Shown: one piece after another, positions 22,911 to 33,810 of the stretch | How the letters are laid out: every line of letters begins with the position of its first letter | How positions within the stretch are numbered: the stretch's first letter is position 1 | Assembly (NCBI GenBank): GCA_026120185.1 | Contig: JANUWF010003366.1 | Span: forward strand, 372,001 to 436,000 | DNA length: 64,000 nucleotides | Direction: 5' to 3' | Origin: Voacanga thouarsii | Lineage: Eukaryota; Streptophyta; Magnoliopsida; Gentianales; Apocynaceae | The notes under the pieces: model-generated | Told to the model about the DNA's origin: nothing | Database searches by the model: none | Seen by the model: the letters and a program-made list of their open reading frames with translations, nothing else | Translations under genes and position numbers: made by a program

Positions 22911-25210
22911 TGGCCCGAAATTCCTTCTCTTGGCCGAATGGTCCCTTCTTCCATGACCATGCTTTCGCCACCTCTCTTGGACAAGATTAGCCATCTAGGA
23001 GTTGTGATCTATTCCAAATTACTTCAAGACATTCATCAATCAAGTAAGTACCTTCAATCTTCTTTTTAAACTCTAGAATCATGTCTCTAGGATGATGTTG
23101 TTAGTGGGTGGATGGTGATAGGATTTGAGTATATATAATTATTGTTGAGATTGAAGCATGAGCAATTGTATGATTGTGAAGGAGATGGGATTTATGCATG
23201 AAAGGTTCATCTTGGATGATTGTATGTTGATTTGAGGGGTGATGCATGTCATAGGTTGTATTTATGTCAAAGCATGCTAGAGATTATGTCACATTTGGTG
23301 AATAGGAGTTATATAGATTATTAGATTATTGAAGCCATGATCATGTTTATGCTAGTAAAGGTTAAATCATGTCTTAATAAATTTGGATCTATGCCTAGAT
23401 GCAAGATTTAGATGATTTGATGAATCGAAGGATTGTGTATGTTATTGATTGTGGTTGGCCATAGAATCTTTATCATGAGCTAGTTGTCCCTAAGCTAATT
23501 TTAGTTCATGAATAAAATATTCAATAATAATTTTGCTAGTAAATTTCAAAAAAACCCTAGGAAGGGTAGATTTGAAATTATTATATATATAAATGATATT
23601 TTAGTCAAATAAATAATAATTTTGCTAGAAAATAAAATGAATAAATATTATAAAAGCCTTTCATGGAAATAATTATAATTAGTAAAATGATTATTAAATC
23701 AAAACCCCTTAAGGATTTAATTATTATTTTCCAAACAAGACTCATTAAATTTAATCTTCACTAGTTCTAGCTATCAACTATTTTCTAACAACTAGACTAT
23801 CATTAAATCACTATTTTACCTAGTGCCATCTATGACTCTTGATCAAATAAACTCTAAATTTTCCTTAAAAAGATTCAAAATTTCAACTTATTAGGATTTA
23901 TTTCCCGAACCATTAATTATTTTAAATAACAAATTAAACTTAGCTTATAAACCTACTTATTTATTATTTTGCCTAAAAGCTCGGGACACTAGGATCATGG
24001 TAGTAGTGAATTGAGTTGATTTGAAATTGAGAAAGTGGATTGTAGCTTGAATCTGATTAAGAATTGTATTTACCCATGTGGGGTTAGGTCAGCTGTTTGA
24101 GACCTTGTTGTTGTGAGCAAGAATCAGGTAAGCTCCTGCATAAAACCTATCGATGTGAAATGTTTTCCTTATGGCAAGCTAAATATGGAGTGTATGTACA
24201 CTTGTTTATTGGAAGGCGATTGAGGGTTGAATTTGTTCTTATTTCCAACACTTAAATTATTTAAAAGTTACTAAGCAGATTTTCCAAACATAAAACTCTT
24301 TCTAAAACTGATTGTTCCCAAAACTTTGGAAACCCTTAAATTACTATTTTCGTGAAGAGCAATGCTTTGTTCATTTTATCCCAAGTGGGAAACGTCGTTG
24401 AGTACTCAATAAGGGTGGACTACTAGGACTAGTCTTTGAGGGGTTAGGGTAAGTCTCTTAGCAGGTGGCCATCTCTGAGGGGTGAGTCCTTTCCGGATAA
24501 GATGTTAGTCCAGTGAGTCGTGCCGGTCCGAGCTAGCAGTTTGTTTTCAGTCAAGTGACTGTGTTTTGCCGGAATGGACACCCGGTTGTTGTTTGGGTAT
24601 GGAGAAGGAGGGTATCTTGCCCAGTAGGCCGATCACCTACTTTTGTCAGTCTGCACAAAGTGTCGGCATTCTGACCGGTTATGGGGCCCAACGTGTGGTA
24701 ACCCATATCCCTTTCTTTCGAGTGGTTGATTTCATTACTTGTGTACGGCTAGATAAGCCAAAACGCCACTCTTACTTTTGACTAATGCTTGATGCTTGCC
24801 AATGTTTCTCTTATAAAAGTTTCACACTTTGCATCCACGAACTGATTTCACTAAACACTCAAAGCAGACACGGACTTACTGAGATTTCTGTCTCATCACC
24901 TTTCTATCATGATTTCAGGATGATCCTGCTATGGAGTTGAGTGGCTAGTATTATCTGCTTTGGAAGAGAATGTATTTTTTGATTTTATGTATTGCTTTGG
25001 GGAGGCGAGGGTGGATAATTTTATTTATGGTTTTTGTTTTGGAATTCATGGGTTTATTCTTGAAGTTTTCTTTGGGTTGTAATAACTTTTTAAGTTAAAT
25101 ATTATTTTTATTCCGCAATTTGTTTGTGTGACCTAGTTATAAAGACCTCTTGTCCTTTAGACGGGGCGACATCCCTGGCCCTGGCGGGCCTAGGCGTTCA
25201 GAGTGTTACA

Positions 25211-25236
25211 TAGGAAGTGCCTAAACTCATAGGTAC
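25211..25236 (-). mobile_element. Athila LTR 3, middle sliver between two insertions
   Basis: Holds the right TSD copy TAGGA (25211-25215) followed by AGTGCCTAAAC, which matches 6637-6648 of LTR 1. It ends in GGTAC, the left target-site copy of the Tekay-like element that starts at 25237. Confidence 0.85.
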
Positions 25237-28200
25237 TGTAACACCCTACTACCTAGGCCCGACAGGGCCGGGGATGTCGCCCCGTCCAAAGGACAAGGGG
25301 TCTTTATAACTAGGTCACACATTCAAAATAATGGAATAAAATAACACTTAAAACTTAAAACTTATACAATCCAAGAATTCAAAAACAAATCTAGAAATAA
25401 AATTATTCACCCTCAGCTCCAAAAGCATTACATAAAAATAAATAATAAAATCTCTTCCATGGCGGACAACACTACCTACTCATCCCCACAGTAGGATCAA
25501 CCTGAAATCACGATAAAAAGGGTGATAAGATAAAAATCTCAGTAAGTCCGTGTGTGCTTTGAGTGTCCAGTGAAAACAGTTCATGGATGCAAAGTATAAA
25601 AACCTTCATAAGAGAAATACTAGCAAGTAATAAACAATAGTCAAAACCAAGAGTGGGGTTTTCGCTTTTCCAACCATACATGTTAAATAAAATCAACCAC
25701 TCAAAAAGGTGGTCATGGGTTACCACACATTGGGCCTCATAACCATACAATGGTCAGAATGCCACACTTTGTGCAGACTGACAAAAGTAGGTATCGGCCT
25801 ACTGGGCAAGATACTCCTCCTTCTATATACCCAAACAAAATTGGTTGTCCATTCCAGTAACACACAGTCCACTTGACTGAAAATTGCTAGCTCGGACCGG
25901 CACAACCTACTGGACTGACATCTTATCCAGGAAGGACTCACCCCTTAGAAGTGGCCACCTATTGAGAGACTTACCCTAACCATTCAAAGACTAGTCCTAG
26001 CAGTCCACCCTTATTGAGTACTCAACGTAATTGATCCCACTTGGGGGAAAATGAACAAAATATAGCTCCACTTGAAAATGGCAATTAAGGATTTCCAAAG
26101 TCTTTGTTAAAATCAATTTTAGAAAGAGTTTTAGGGTTTGAGTAAATTTGTTCATTGATTTTTCAAATAATTTGTTTAACTGAAATGGGAAAGAGGACAA
26201 TCCTCAATTGCCTTTATAGAAGTGAGTGTCCATGCACTCTGCATTTAGCTTGCCATAATAATCATTTTGCATCAAACGATTTTTATGCAGGAGCTTACCT
26301 GATTCTTGCTCAAAGTAAAGGTCTCCAACAGTTGACCTAACCCCGCCTGGGTTAAACATGAGCTATAATCAAACTCAAGCTAAAGATTCACTTTCACAAA
26401 TAAACTAGCGCAACTTACTACCATCATGTCCCTAGTGTCCCAAGCTTTAAGGCTAGATAACAAATAAAATAGTTTATAAAATAAATCTAGCTTGATATTA
26501 AATTAACTAGGGTTTGGAAAATAGGTACTATAAGTTGAAAGTTTAAATCTTGCTAAAAATAAATTAGGGTTTATTTGATGAAGGATCCTAGGACCTAGAT
26601 GTAATTATTTAAAATAATAGTTTATTGATAATTAATTGTTAGAAAATAATTGGTAACTAAAATTAGTTGTAAGTAAATTTTAATAGGTTTTGATAAATAA
26701 GTTTTAATAGTATTTATGAATATAAGACTTACTAAATTAATATTTCACTTATTATGATTACTTATATAAAAGGCTTTATTTGATATTATTATTTTACATA
26801 ATATCTATATATTTTATTTCTTTAATAAAAACTATCATTTATTTTACTAAAATATCACTATTTTATATAAAAGACTAAATCCATATTTTCCTTGGGTTTT
26901 CGAAATTTACTAGAAGAAGTTATAGTATTAATCATTTTAGTGATGAAATAAAATTAGCTTAGGGACAACAAGGCCATGATCATATTTCCACTTGCTAACC
27001 ACAATCATGAACATATACTCCACTCCAATTCATCAAATCATCCAAATCATGAATAAAGGTATAAATCTAAATTTACCAAGACATGATCCAAACTCTACTA
27101 ACATAAACATAATCATGGCTTTAACAATTATATATGAACATAAACCCTATTCACCAAAGGTGACATAATCTCTAACATGCTTGATCACAATACTACTCAC
27201 GACATGGAGAGCATGCAATAAAATCCTAAAACATCATACAACCTAACCAAGACCAATCATCATCATGCATCAATCCCATCTCCATCATATACACACATTT
27301 ATTCATGCTTCAATCTCAACTCATCACAACAACTCATGCTCAAACACTAATCATAATCCATCTCCTTCCAATATCATCCTAGAGACATGAATCTAGAATT
27401 TAGAAAGAGGATTGAAGAGGCTTACTTGATTGATGAGTACCTTGGTGTAGTTTCGAATGGATCCTAACTCTTAGGGACTTGATCCGTCCAAGAGAGATGA
27501 AGAAAATATGGCCATGGTTGAAGTCACCATTCGGCGAAGAGAGAGAGAGAGCATTCAGCCAAGAGAGAGAGAAGAGAGTCCAATTAGAATGGTTATTTAT
27601 ACATATATTCATTAGGAGTGGAAGATGAGTGAAGGTGGTAGTGATTGATCATGCTTACCTTGAAGGTGTTCTTGGCCTTCTCGAAAATACTATTTTTTTT
27701 TTTTTATCTGAATGAGAGGGCTTGATTTCCGAGTTTGATGTTAAAAGTGGTAGGAATGGATTCACAGTAGTGAGTAGGTACAATCTGGAATTTTTTTTGA
27801 AGAAGATTGAAGTGGTTTTGGTAGCCTTAGGCGTGAGTAGGTTAGTAGGTGTTCTTGGTGTTCTTAAAAGTTGAAGAGAATGAAGCGGATTCATGGAGAG
27901 CTGATCGAAATTATGTGGAAGAGAGTGGCCGAATTGCTTAAGGGGTTTTGGAAACAGAATTTTCTGGTTTGAATGGAAAAGGAAAGCTGGTTGTTTGAAA
28001 TCCCAAATGAATATTATAGGGGATTAATTTTGGAAACAAAATATGGTAAGAAGATCTTGGTTAATGGAGAGCATTTGGAAGCTCTAATGGCCAGTTGGTT
28101 GATTAGTGTTTTTGATGGGTTGAAAGCTGTGTGAAGGGGCTTAATGGTGGCCGAAAATATGGAATATAATGGTAGAGGGATTTCTGGTTGTTTGAGAGAT

Positions 28201-29076
28201 AAATTATAGTAGTTTACTAAATATGATTGCTGGAATTTTAGTCTCCAATCAATGGCTTGATTAGAGGGATTGATGGAGATATTTTAGAAGCAACCATTGG
28301 ACTGGTTTTGAGCAGAAAGCTGGAGAAGATGATGGAGCTCAGTTCATGGCTGTTCAAGGGAAGATTGCACAGAAAAATGGTGAAAGTTTCGGTTAAGGCC
28401 GACGAAGGAAGAAAACTGGAAATCCTGCCCAGTTTTTTTTGCAAGTTTGATGGAAAATTCTGGGAAGATATTGCTGCCATTGCTCAGTCAGGTTGCAGAG
28501 GCTTTGAAGGGGTATTTAGAGGTATTTCAAGGCTGGTTTCCAGCCTTCTTTATGGAGGAAAAAAATGGCTAAGATGCTGGGTGAAAAACTGGAAGAATCA
28601 GCTTAGTTTAGGCTCACCAAAGCTGTGAAATTGTCCAGAAAAATTTCCTGGTTTGCACAATATTTCTGCAGCTCAATTTTGGCTGTGATTTTTAGTCTTC
28701 AAGCTAAGTGGTTTGACCATTGTTTTGGCAGAATTTGAGAGGTAAAGGTGGCTGAAAATCTCGACACTTGGACTGGACAAGAAGCTGGAAAATTTTCAGT
28801 TTACAACATGAAGGAAATGAACACAACTAGGTTGGAGTTTTGAAGGTTCGACCATGGAGATAAATTCTCTTGGGACCTTTCCAAAACTCCTTTCCATTTT
28901 CGGCCACAAGATAACTCTTTCATAGCGATTTTCGAAACCTAAACCTCATAGAACCTTGCTGGAATTTTTCTAGAATAAAGTTGGCTTGAATAAATTGAAC
29001 AACTTAATGAAATGAGAAGTAAGAAAAACTAAGGATCAAGAAGAGTATGAATTCCCTAAGAAATTTTTGTAGGGCA
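25237..29076 (-). mobile_element. Tekay-like element 1, 3' LTR, first part
   Basis: Starts TGTAACACCC (sense end GGGTGTTACA). Contains the TTGAGTACTCAA palindrome (26014-26025), an acceptor-like CTCTTTCCCATTTCAG on the minus strand (about 26180-26195) and the donor CAAG|GTAAGC (27657). Split at 29077 by a Copia element. No gene inside; the antisense frame 28257-28628 is shared with 46024-46239 by descent only. Confidence 0.9.
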
Positions 29077-30802
29077 TGTTATTGTTGTGCCCTAGAGGGA
29101 ATCACTAGTACATTGTATATGACACATTTTATTTTAATAAAATGCATTATTTATCTTACAGTTTCTTTTGTTTACTTTATATAATATAACTGTTCGATAA
29201 AGTCCCTAGTGCAACACTGTGTTAAGGAAATAATGATATGAGATTCCTACTACACTGTATGGTGTTAGTACTTAAATAGTCCCTAGTCATAGTATTAATG
29301 ATATAGGACATCATTAATGCGTTAAGTCTAGCATATGTTAGACTTCCTAATTTGATCAGGCGGTGGTTCTCACAACCGTGAGTATTCAGATACACAAATT
29401 TAACATATGGATGCTTATTAATGGAACAAGTTCATTGGATGACCAAGCTTTGAGATAATCACATAGATAACTATTTAGTGCTAGTGATATAATCTCAATA
29501 TAGCAAACATGCAAGTATCCTTAGACTTGAGATCTCCAAGGTACTTTGTTTGCTGGGCCTTGCACTTTGATTCTAATCTCCGGAGCTCGATCGAGGGCCA
29601 CCTATGGGATGGATATTGGGTATATGGTAAGGTAAACGAAAGTTGTTGAGAGGGTCAATAAAGGATTCACCACTCCTAATAGTAAGGGCAAATATCTCAC
29701 GGCCACTTGTAGGAATTACTACTCAAAAGTCCTTGGCTAAGGCAATTGTGTATTGGAAATTGTTCCAATTGATACAAATCTAGAGTAGTGGGTTCCTAGT
29801 ACAAGTACTATTGTATTCGGGCCAGAATTAATTCTGGGGGGAGTTGGCACTAATTCCGTACTCCAAACCAAATGAGATATTGTATGGTGAAAGGAGTTAA
29901 TTGCACTGAAGTTTGTTATTGAAGGGTTCATGTCAAGCCACTTGACTTCCTGGACTCTTGGGTGGTCATGATGTGTTGCTAGATACCGCTTATGATCTGG
30001 GAATATGGGTTTATTAATTGATGAATTAATAAACCAATCCTGATTAGAATTTTTGGGATTAATTCTAATTAATTATGGATTATTAATCTCAAAGACGTTT
30101 AGATTAATTCATGTTCGCTACCAATTGACTGGGAAACCTATTAGATCACGCACAATAGATGATTATATACTCAAGATGTTATTTGATAACATTGCGGGGT
30201 TGATTGAGTGAAAGAAAAGTTGTTGTGGATAAATTATAATTAGTTATAATATGTGGTTCATATTGTAATTAAGAAAACTTAATGTTTCCAATCACAATCA
30301 GGGAATTCTAACTGTTTTAGAATTCTCAATTTGGAGCATTTTTTAGTAGATTTTCGTGTGATATATGGTACTAATATACATGAAATTGCAAGAAAAAAAA
30401 AAAAGATAGACAAAATTGACTCCAAAATCCTAAAGCAACGAAACAACAGCTTATTCTTCTCTCTCTCGATTTTGATCTTGAACCCTAGCCGCCATTAATT
30501 TTTGCTAGCACAGAAATTTTGGTGCTTGAGTATTCCTCAATGTGGATTACTATTAGAGATAATCACACACTGTGATTATAGTGGGTAGACGTTCAACTCA
30601 CGTGGAGGTTGATCACGAGGATTGTTGGATCGCGCCTCAACTTGAAGAAGAAATTTTTGTTCTTTGGACGATCACACAAAGGTAAAAACTGTTACTTTTA
30701 CCCTCATTATGTCTTGTTTTCCACACATAGATGGGTACTGGGATGGTATCTCGTTTTATTTTCCGTTGTGCCGTATAGGATACGAGCCTGCTATTCCCAA
30801 TA
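29077..30802 (+). mobile_element. Copia element 2, 5' LTR
   Basis: 1726 bp, starts TGTTATTGTTGTGCCC and ends ATTCCCAATA. Same family as 14683-16412. The open frames at the 3' end (30609-30888) are not supported as genes. Confidence 0.9.
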
Positions 30803-30803
30803 G

Positions 30804-30816
30804 TGGTATCAGAGAC
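30804..30816 (+). other. Primer-binding site, initiator Met-tRNA type (Copia 2)
   Basis: TGGTATCAGAGAC one base after the LTR end; complementary to the 3' end of plant initiator Met tRNA. Confidence 0.9.
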
Positions 30817-31212
30817 ATGCTATGTGTGGTCTACGGACATTGTTTTGGCATGAAAAACTATTTTCGTGTTTGTCTTTGTTTGTTGTGAAAAAGCATTTTC
30901 ACTCGAGTCGAAATCGTTTCGATCTTTGTGAGTTGGGTCCGTAGCACAATATGATTGTGTTATAGTCACAGAGTATTTCGAAAAGATGCTTTCTTTGGAG
31001 CTGAAAAATTTCTGCAGAAAAATGTTTTCTTGCAACATGGATGTTGCCCTCCGTTTCGTCTTAATTTTCTGTTTTAATTTTGTTTAAACTAACAAATTGG
31101 TTGTTGTTTATAGCTTCAAAATAGAAAATTCAGCTGAGAATTGTTCTCAGTGAAAATTTGCAGAAGAAGAAAGCACCTGAAATTGTTTCTAGAATTTTTT
31201 GAAAATCGCCGC

Positions 31213-31350
31213 CATTGTTGCAGAACACAGGCGGCGCCGATACCGGCCTCAAAGCCGGTATCGGTTCCATTTTGTTCGCGATGTCCAAAAATCATTTTTT
31301 GGAAGATAAAAAATTTTTGGAAACCAGGACATAGCCAGCACCGATTCTGC
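31213..31350. repeat. GC-rich hairpin modules in Copia leader
   Basis: Perfect 11-bp arms CCGATACCGGC (31237-31247) and GCCGGTATCGG (31254-31264) with a 6-base loop, preceded by CAGAACACAG and followed by TTCCATTTTGTTC. A second unit with AGCACCGATTCTGCTCTG lies at 31328-31350. The layout matches the Athila modules although the host element is unrelated. Confidence 0.7.
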
Positions 31351-32138
31351 TCTGTTTGCAACCTCTAGTATTTAAAAAAAAAAAAAAAATCTGGAACAGA
31401 ATTTTGAAAGGGAAAAACCTCATTTGATGAGAGACGGGACCTAAAAGCATTTTCTCAAAATTAGTTTTGTGACAATCAATTTTGTTCTTCAAAATAATGA
31501 TTTTGAAAATCTAAAAGTGATGTATTCTCTAAAGTGGTGATTTTAGAATTTATTTTATTTTTCCAAAATAGTGATTTTGGAATAATAAAAGTATATGTTT
31601 ATTTTGTTTAAACATAGTCAATGGCATGGTGGATGGTTTTGGACTAAAACCAATTATATCTGTTCATGCATTTTACAGTTTGGTTTTTATGAAATAGGGC
31701 CTGCGTGTCCTGCCTTCTCAAGAATTTTTGTGTAATTCTCTTCTCATCTAACTCCCCTCGAATGTAACTCGAGGTTTTCTCTCTTTAGGAAATTGTGTAA
31801 TTAGTTTACATAGGTTAGATAGGAGTAGAATTATTTTATTCTGGAGATGGCAACCAAAACAAGGCGAGGAGGTAAGACCTTCTACTTAAATCATGCACGA
31901 ATATATAGGGTTAACTACATTAATTTCTTTTATGGCTCAAAGAAATTAATTTAGGGTAAACTCCATAACCGTACCACGTAATCGCTTTATTACCATGATT
32001 ATCAATTATGTGATTTATTGATTTTGATGCATGTCATTCAACGAAATCACTAAATGGAACAAATCCCTCAATTAATATTAAACCTAACTCCTTTCGTTAA
32101 TATAGTAAGAACGAGAGTCCTTTTTCGAGATCAGGTTG

Positions 32139-32401
32139 TTGGGCAAACCCAAGCCTACTTGACATTGGGCATATTCAAGCTATGGAATTAAATTCCTGAT
32201 TAATGGGTTGGGTTTAACTAAATTCTTTATCCCGGTTGGGCAAACTCAAGCATAAAGAAATTTAGAGGAAAAGTTGGGGTAGCCCAAAAGGCATTAAGAT
32301 TAAAAGCTGTTAATCACCCAATGATCTGGTAGTTACATACGATGTAATTGGTATTGGATACCTACCAATAAACTCAAGGGTGGCTTGTTGGGCAAACCCA
32401 A
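32139..32401 (+). repeat. Three copies of a TTGGG-CAAA-CCCAA hairpin
   Basis: Hairpins at 32139-32152, 32236-32249 and 32388-32401, each a 5-bp stem with a CAAA loop. The middle one reads CTCAA on its 3' side, which in RNA keeps a G-U pair. A half-site (TTGGGCATATTCAAG) lies near 32165. Confidence 0.7.
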
Positions 32402-32598
32402 GGTTATTCTTGAGGAATTTGGATATCGGTCCACTACGAAAGCTTCCAATGGGATTTCCCGACTCAGTAGTGGGGGCTATTGGTTTGAGTAAAATAGTGG
32501 AGTAAAAATGGGTTTAATTAAAGTCCTAATTATTTGCATATCATGTGCATATATAAGTAGCTAATGCTCTCTATCTTTACATCTAGGTCCCTTGCATC

Positions 32599-33237
32599 AT
32601 GTCAACGAACTTGAACTTATGTAGCATTTTAGAAACCAACAAGTTAGCCAAATCAAATTATCTCGGCTGGTATAGAAATTTGAGAATCGTTCTCAGATCG
32701 AAAAAGTTGCACTACGTGCTAGATGCTCCTATTCCACCACTACCAGCACAAGATGCGCATGCTGTCCACAAAAAACACAAGGAGGATAGTGATACAACAT
32801 CATGTATTATGCTGGCATCCATGACTCTTGAGTTGCAAAAACAGCACGAGCATATGAATGTTCAATCGATCATTTTACATCTTCGAGAGCTGTTTGATGC
32901 CCAAGCCAGAACTGAGAGATATGAGATCTCAAAGCACCTATTTCGTTGTAAAATGGCAGAAGGTTCTTCTGTGGCCACTAATGGGCTGAATATGCTGGGC
33001 TTGATAGAGAAGCTTGGATCTCTCGGGTTTACAATGGACCATGACTTAAGTGTTGACTTAATTCTTCAGTCTTTGCCTAATTGTTTCTCACAATTTGTGA
33101 TTAACTATCAGAAGAATAAGATTGAGTCCACTATCCCTGAATTGATCAATCTTCTCAAAACTGCGGAGTCCTCCATGAAGAGGGATTCTAATGCGGTTTT
33201 AATGGTAGAGTCTTTCTCTTCTAGGAAGAAAGTTTAA
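32599..33237 (+). CDS. gag: Copia gag (capsid part)
   Basis: 212-residue open frame that looks like a Ty1/copia Gag of the UBN2/retrotran-gag type. Visible features: the N-terminal 'KSNYLGWYRNLRIVLRSKK' Trp block (residues 20-38), a 'LHYVLDAP' motif, 'LRELFDAQARTERYEIS' helix (about 90-108), 'LDHDLSVDLILQSLP'-like segment (about 147-160) and 'YQKNKIESTIPELINLLKTAES' (172-193). It builds the cytoplasmic virus-like particle. The start ATG follows the leader at a sensible place. A stop after SFSSRKKV (33235-33237) separates it from the zinc knuckle and protease, which lie just downstream. This is the best preserved Copia ORF here, but the element cannot be autonomous as pol is deleted. Confidence 0.85.
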   Translation: MSTNLNLCSILETNKLAKSNYLGWYRNLRIVLRSKKLHYVLDAPIPPLPAQDAHAVHKKHKEDSDTTSCIMLASMTLELQKQHEHMNVQSIILHLRELFDAQARTERYEISKHLFRCKMAEGSSVATNGLNMLGLIEKLGSLGFTMDHDLSVDLILQSLPNCFSQFVINYQKNKIESTIPELINLLKTAESSMKRDSNAVLMVESFSSRKKV

Positions 33238-33810
33238 AAGAAGAAGAAGAAGAAGGCTCCCTGAAGCCCAAAGGTGGTGTGAACAAGAAGGACGCAGCTA
33301 CCAAGGGCCCATGCCATCATTGTGGGATGATAGGCCACTGGAGGCACAACTGCAAAGCCTAATTAGAAACCATCAAGGACAAGAAGCATAAGGAGAAGCT
33401 TAAAAGCACTTCTAATTCTTCTCCAGGTATATTTATGGTTGAGATAAATACTACCTTTAGAAATGAGATATGGTTATTAGATACCGGATGTGGATCTCAT
33501 TTGTGCAATAACTTGCAGGGACTAAAGAGCAGTAGAAGGCTAGAGAAAGGCGACGTGGACCGACGTACTGCAAATGGGATAAAGGTTATTGCACTTGCTG
33601 TGGGGACATAAGAGATGAACTTGCCTTCGGGATTGATTCTAGAACTAGAAAACTGTTATTATGTACCAGTTTTATTGAAAAATATTATCTCAGTTGCGTG
33701 TTTAGATTTATGTAGATTTCATTTAATATTTAAGAATAAATATTGTTCTTTTTCATTGAATGATATTCATTATGGTTCATGGTTTATATGTTCTAGACTT
33801 AGACAATCCA
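33238..33810 (+). pseudogene. Copia zinc knuckle, protease and pre-integrase linker (broken)
   Basis: Lysine-rich linker, then a CCHC knuckle CHHCGMIGHWRHNC (about 33312-33353), then the protease with 'WLLDTGCGSHLCNN' (about 33472-33513), in which D-T-G is the catalytic motif, and the 'LPSGLILELENCYYVPVLLKNIISVACLD' block (33618-33705). Stops occur after SRKKV, at 33262, at 33361 and near 33609. The reading ends near 33810, where the sequence jumps into the 3' LTR, so the domains after the protease are gone. Confidence 0.85.

Larger units (their letters stand above)
20946..25210 (+). mobile_element. Tekay-like solo LTR (copy B), 4265 bp
   Basis: Complete LTR starting TGTGAAACCCT and ending AGTGTTACA, flanked by perfect 5-bp duplications TAGGA, with no internal region. 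It is thus a solo LTR left by recombination between two LTRs. Contents in order: tRNA-like segment (21192-21259), long AT-rich U3-like stretch, splice donor (22803), CT microsatellite (22881-22910), palindrome TTGAGTACTCAA (24398-24409), conserved GC-rich 3' end (about 24400-24720). The acceptor-like site of other copies is changed here (ATTTCCAAC). The open frames at 21811-22104 and 22848-23069 recur in other copies but are not supported as genes. Confidence 0.95.
30817..32598 (+). other. Long untranslated leader of Copia element 2
   Basis: About 1.8 kb with no convincing gene. It holds a GC-rich hairpin module pair (31213-31350) and three small hairpins of one type (32139-32152, 32236-32249, 32388-32401). 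Such leaders carry packaging and dimerisation signals in retroelements, so these hairpins are candidates; this is inference. Confidence 0.6.

Noticed and set aside
28257..28628. 123-codon open frame antisense to the Tekay-like LTR
   Set aside because: Partly shared with 46024-46239 because the LTRs are copies; no known motif and stops appear in sister copies.
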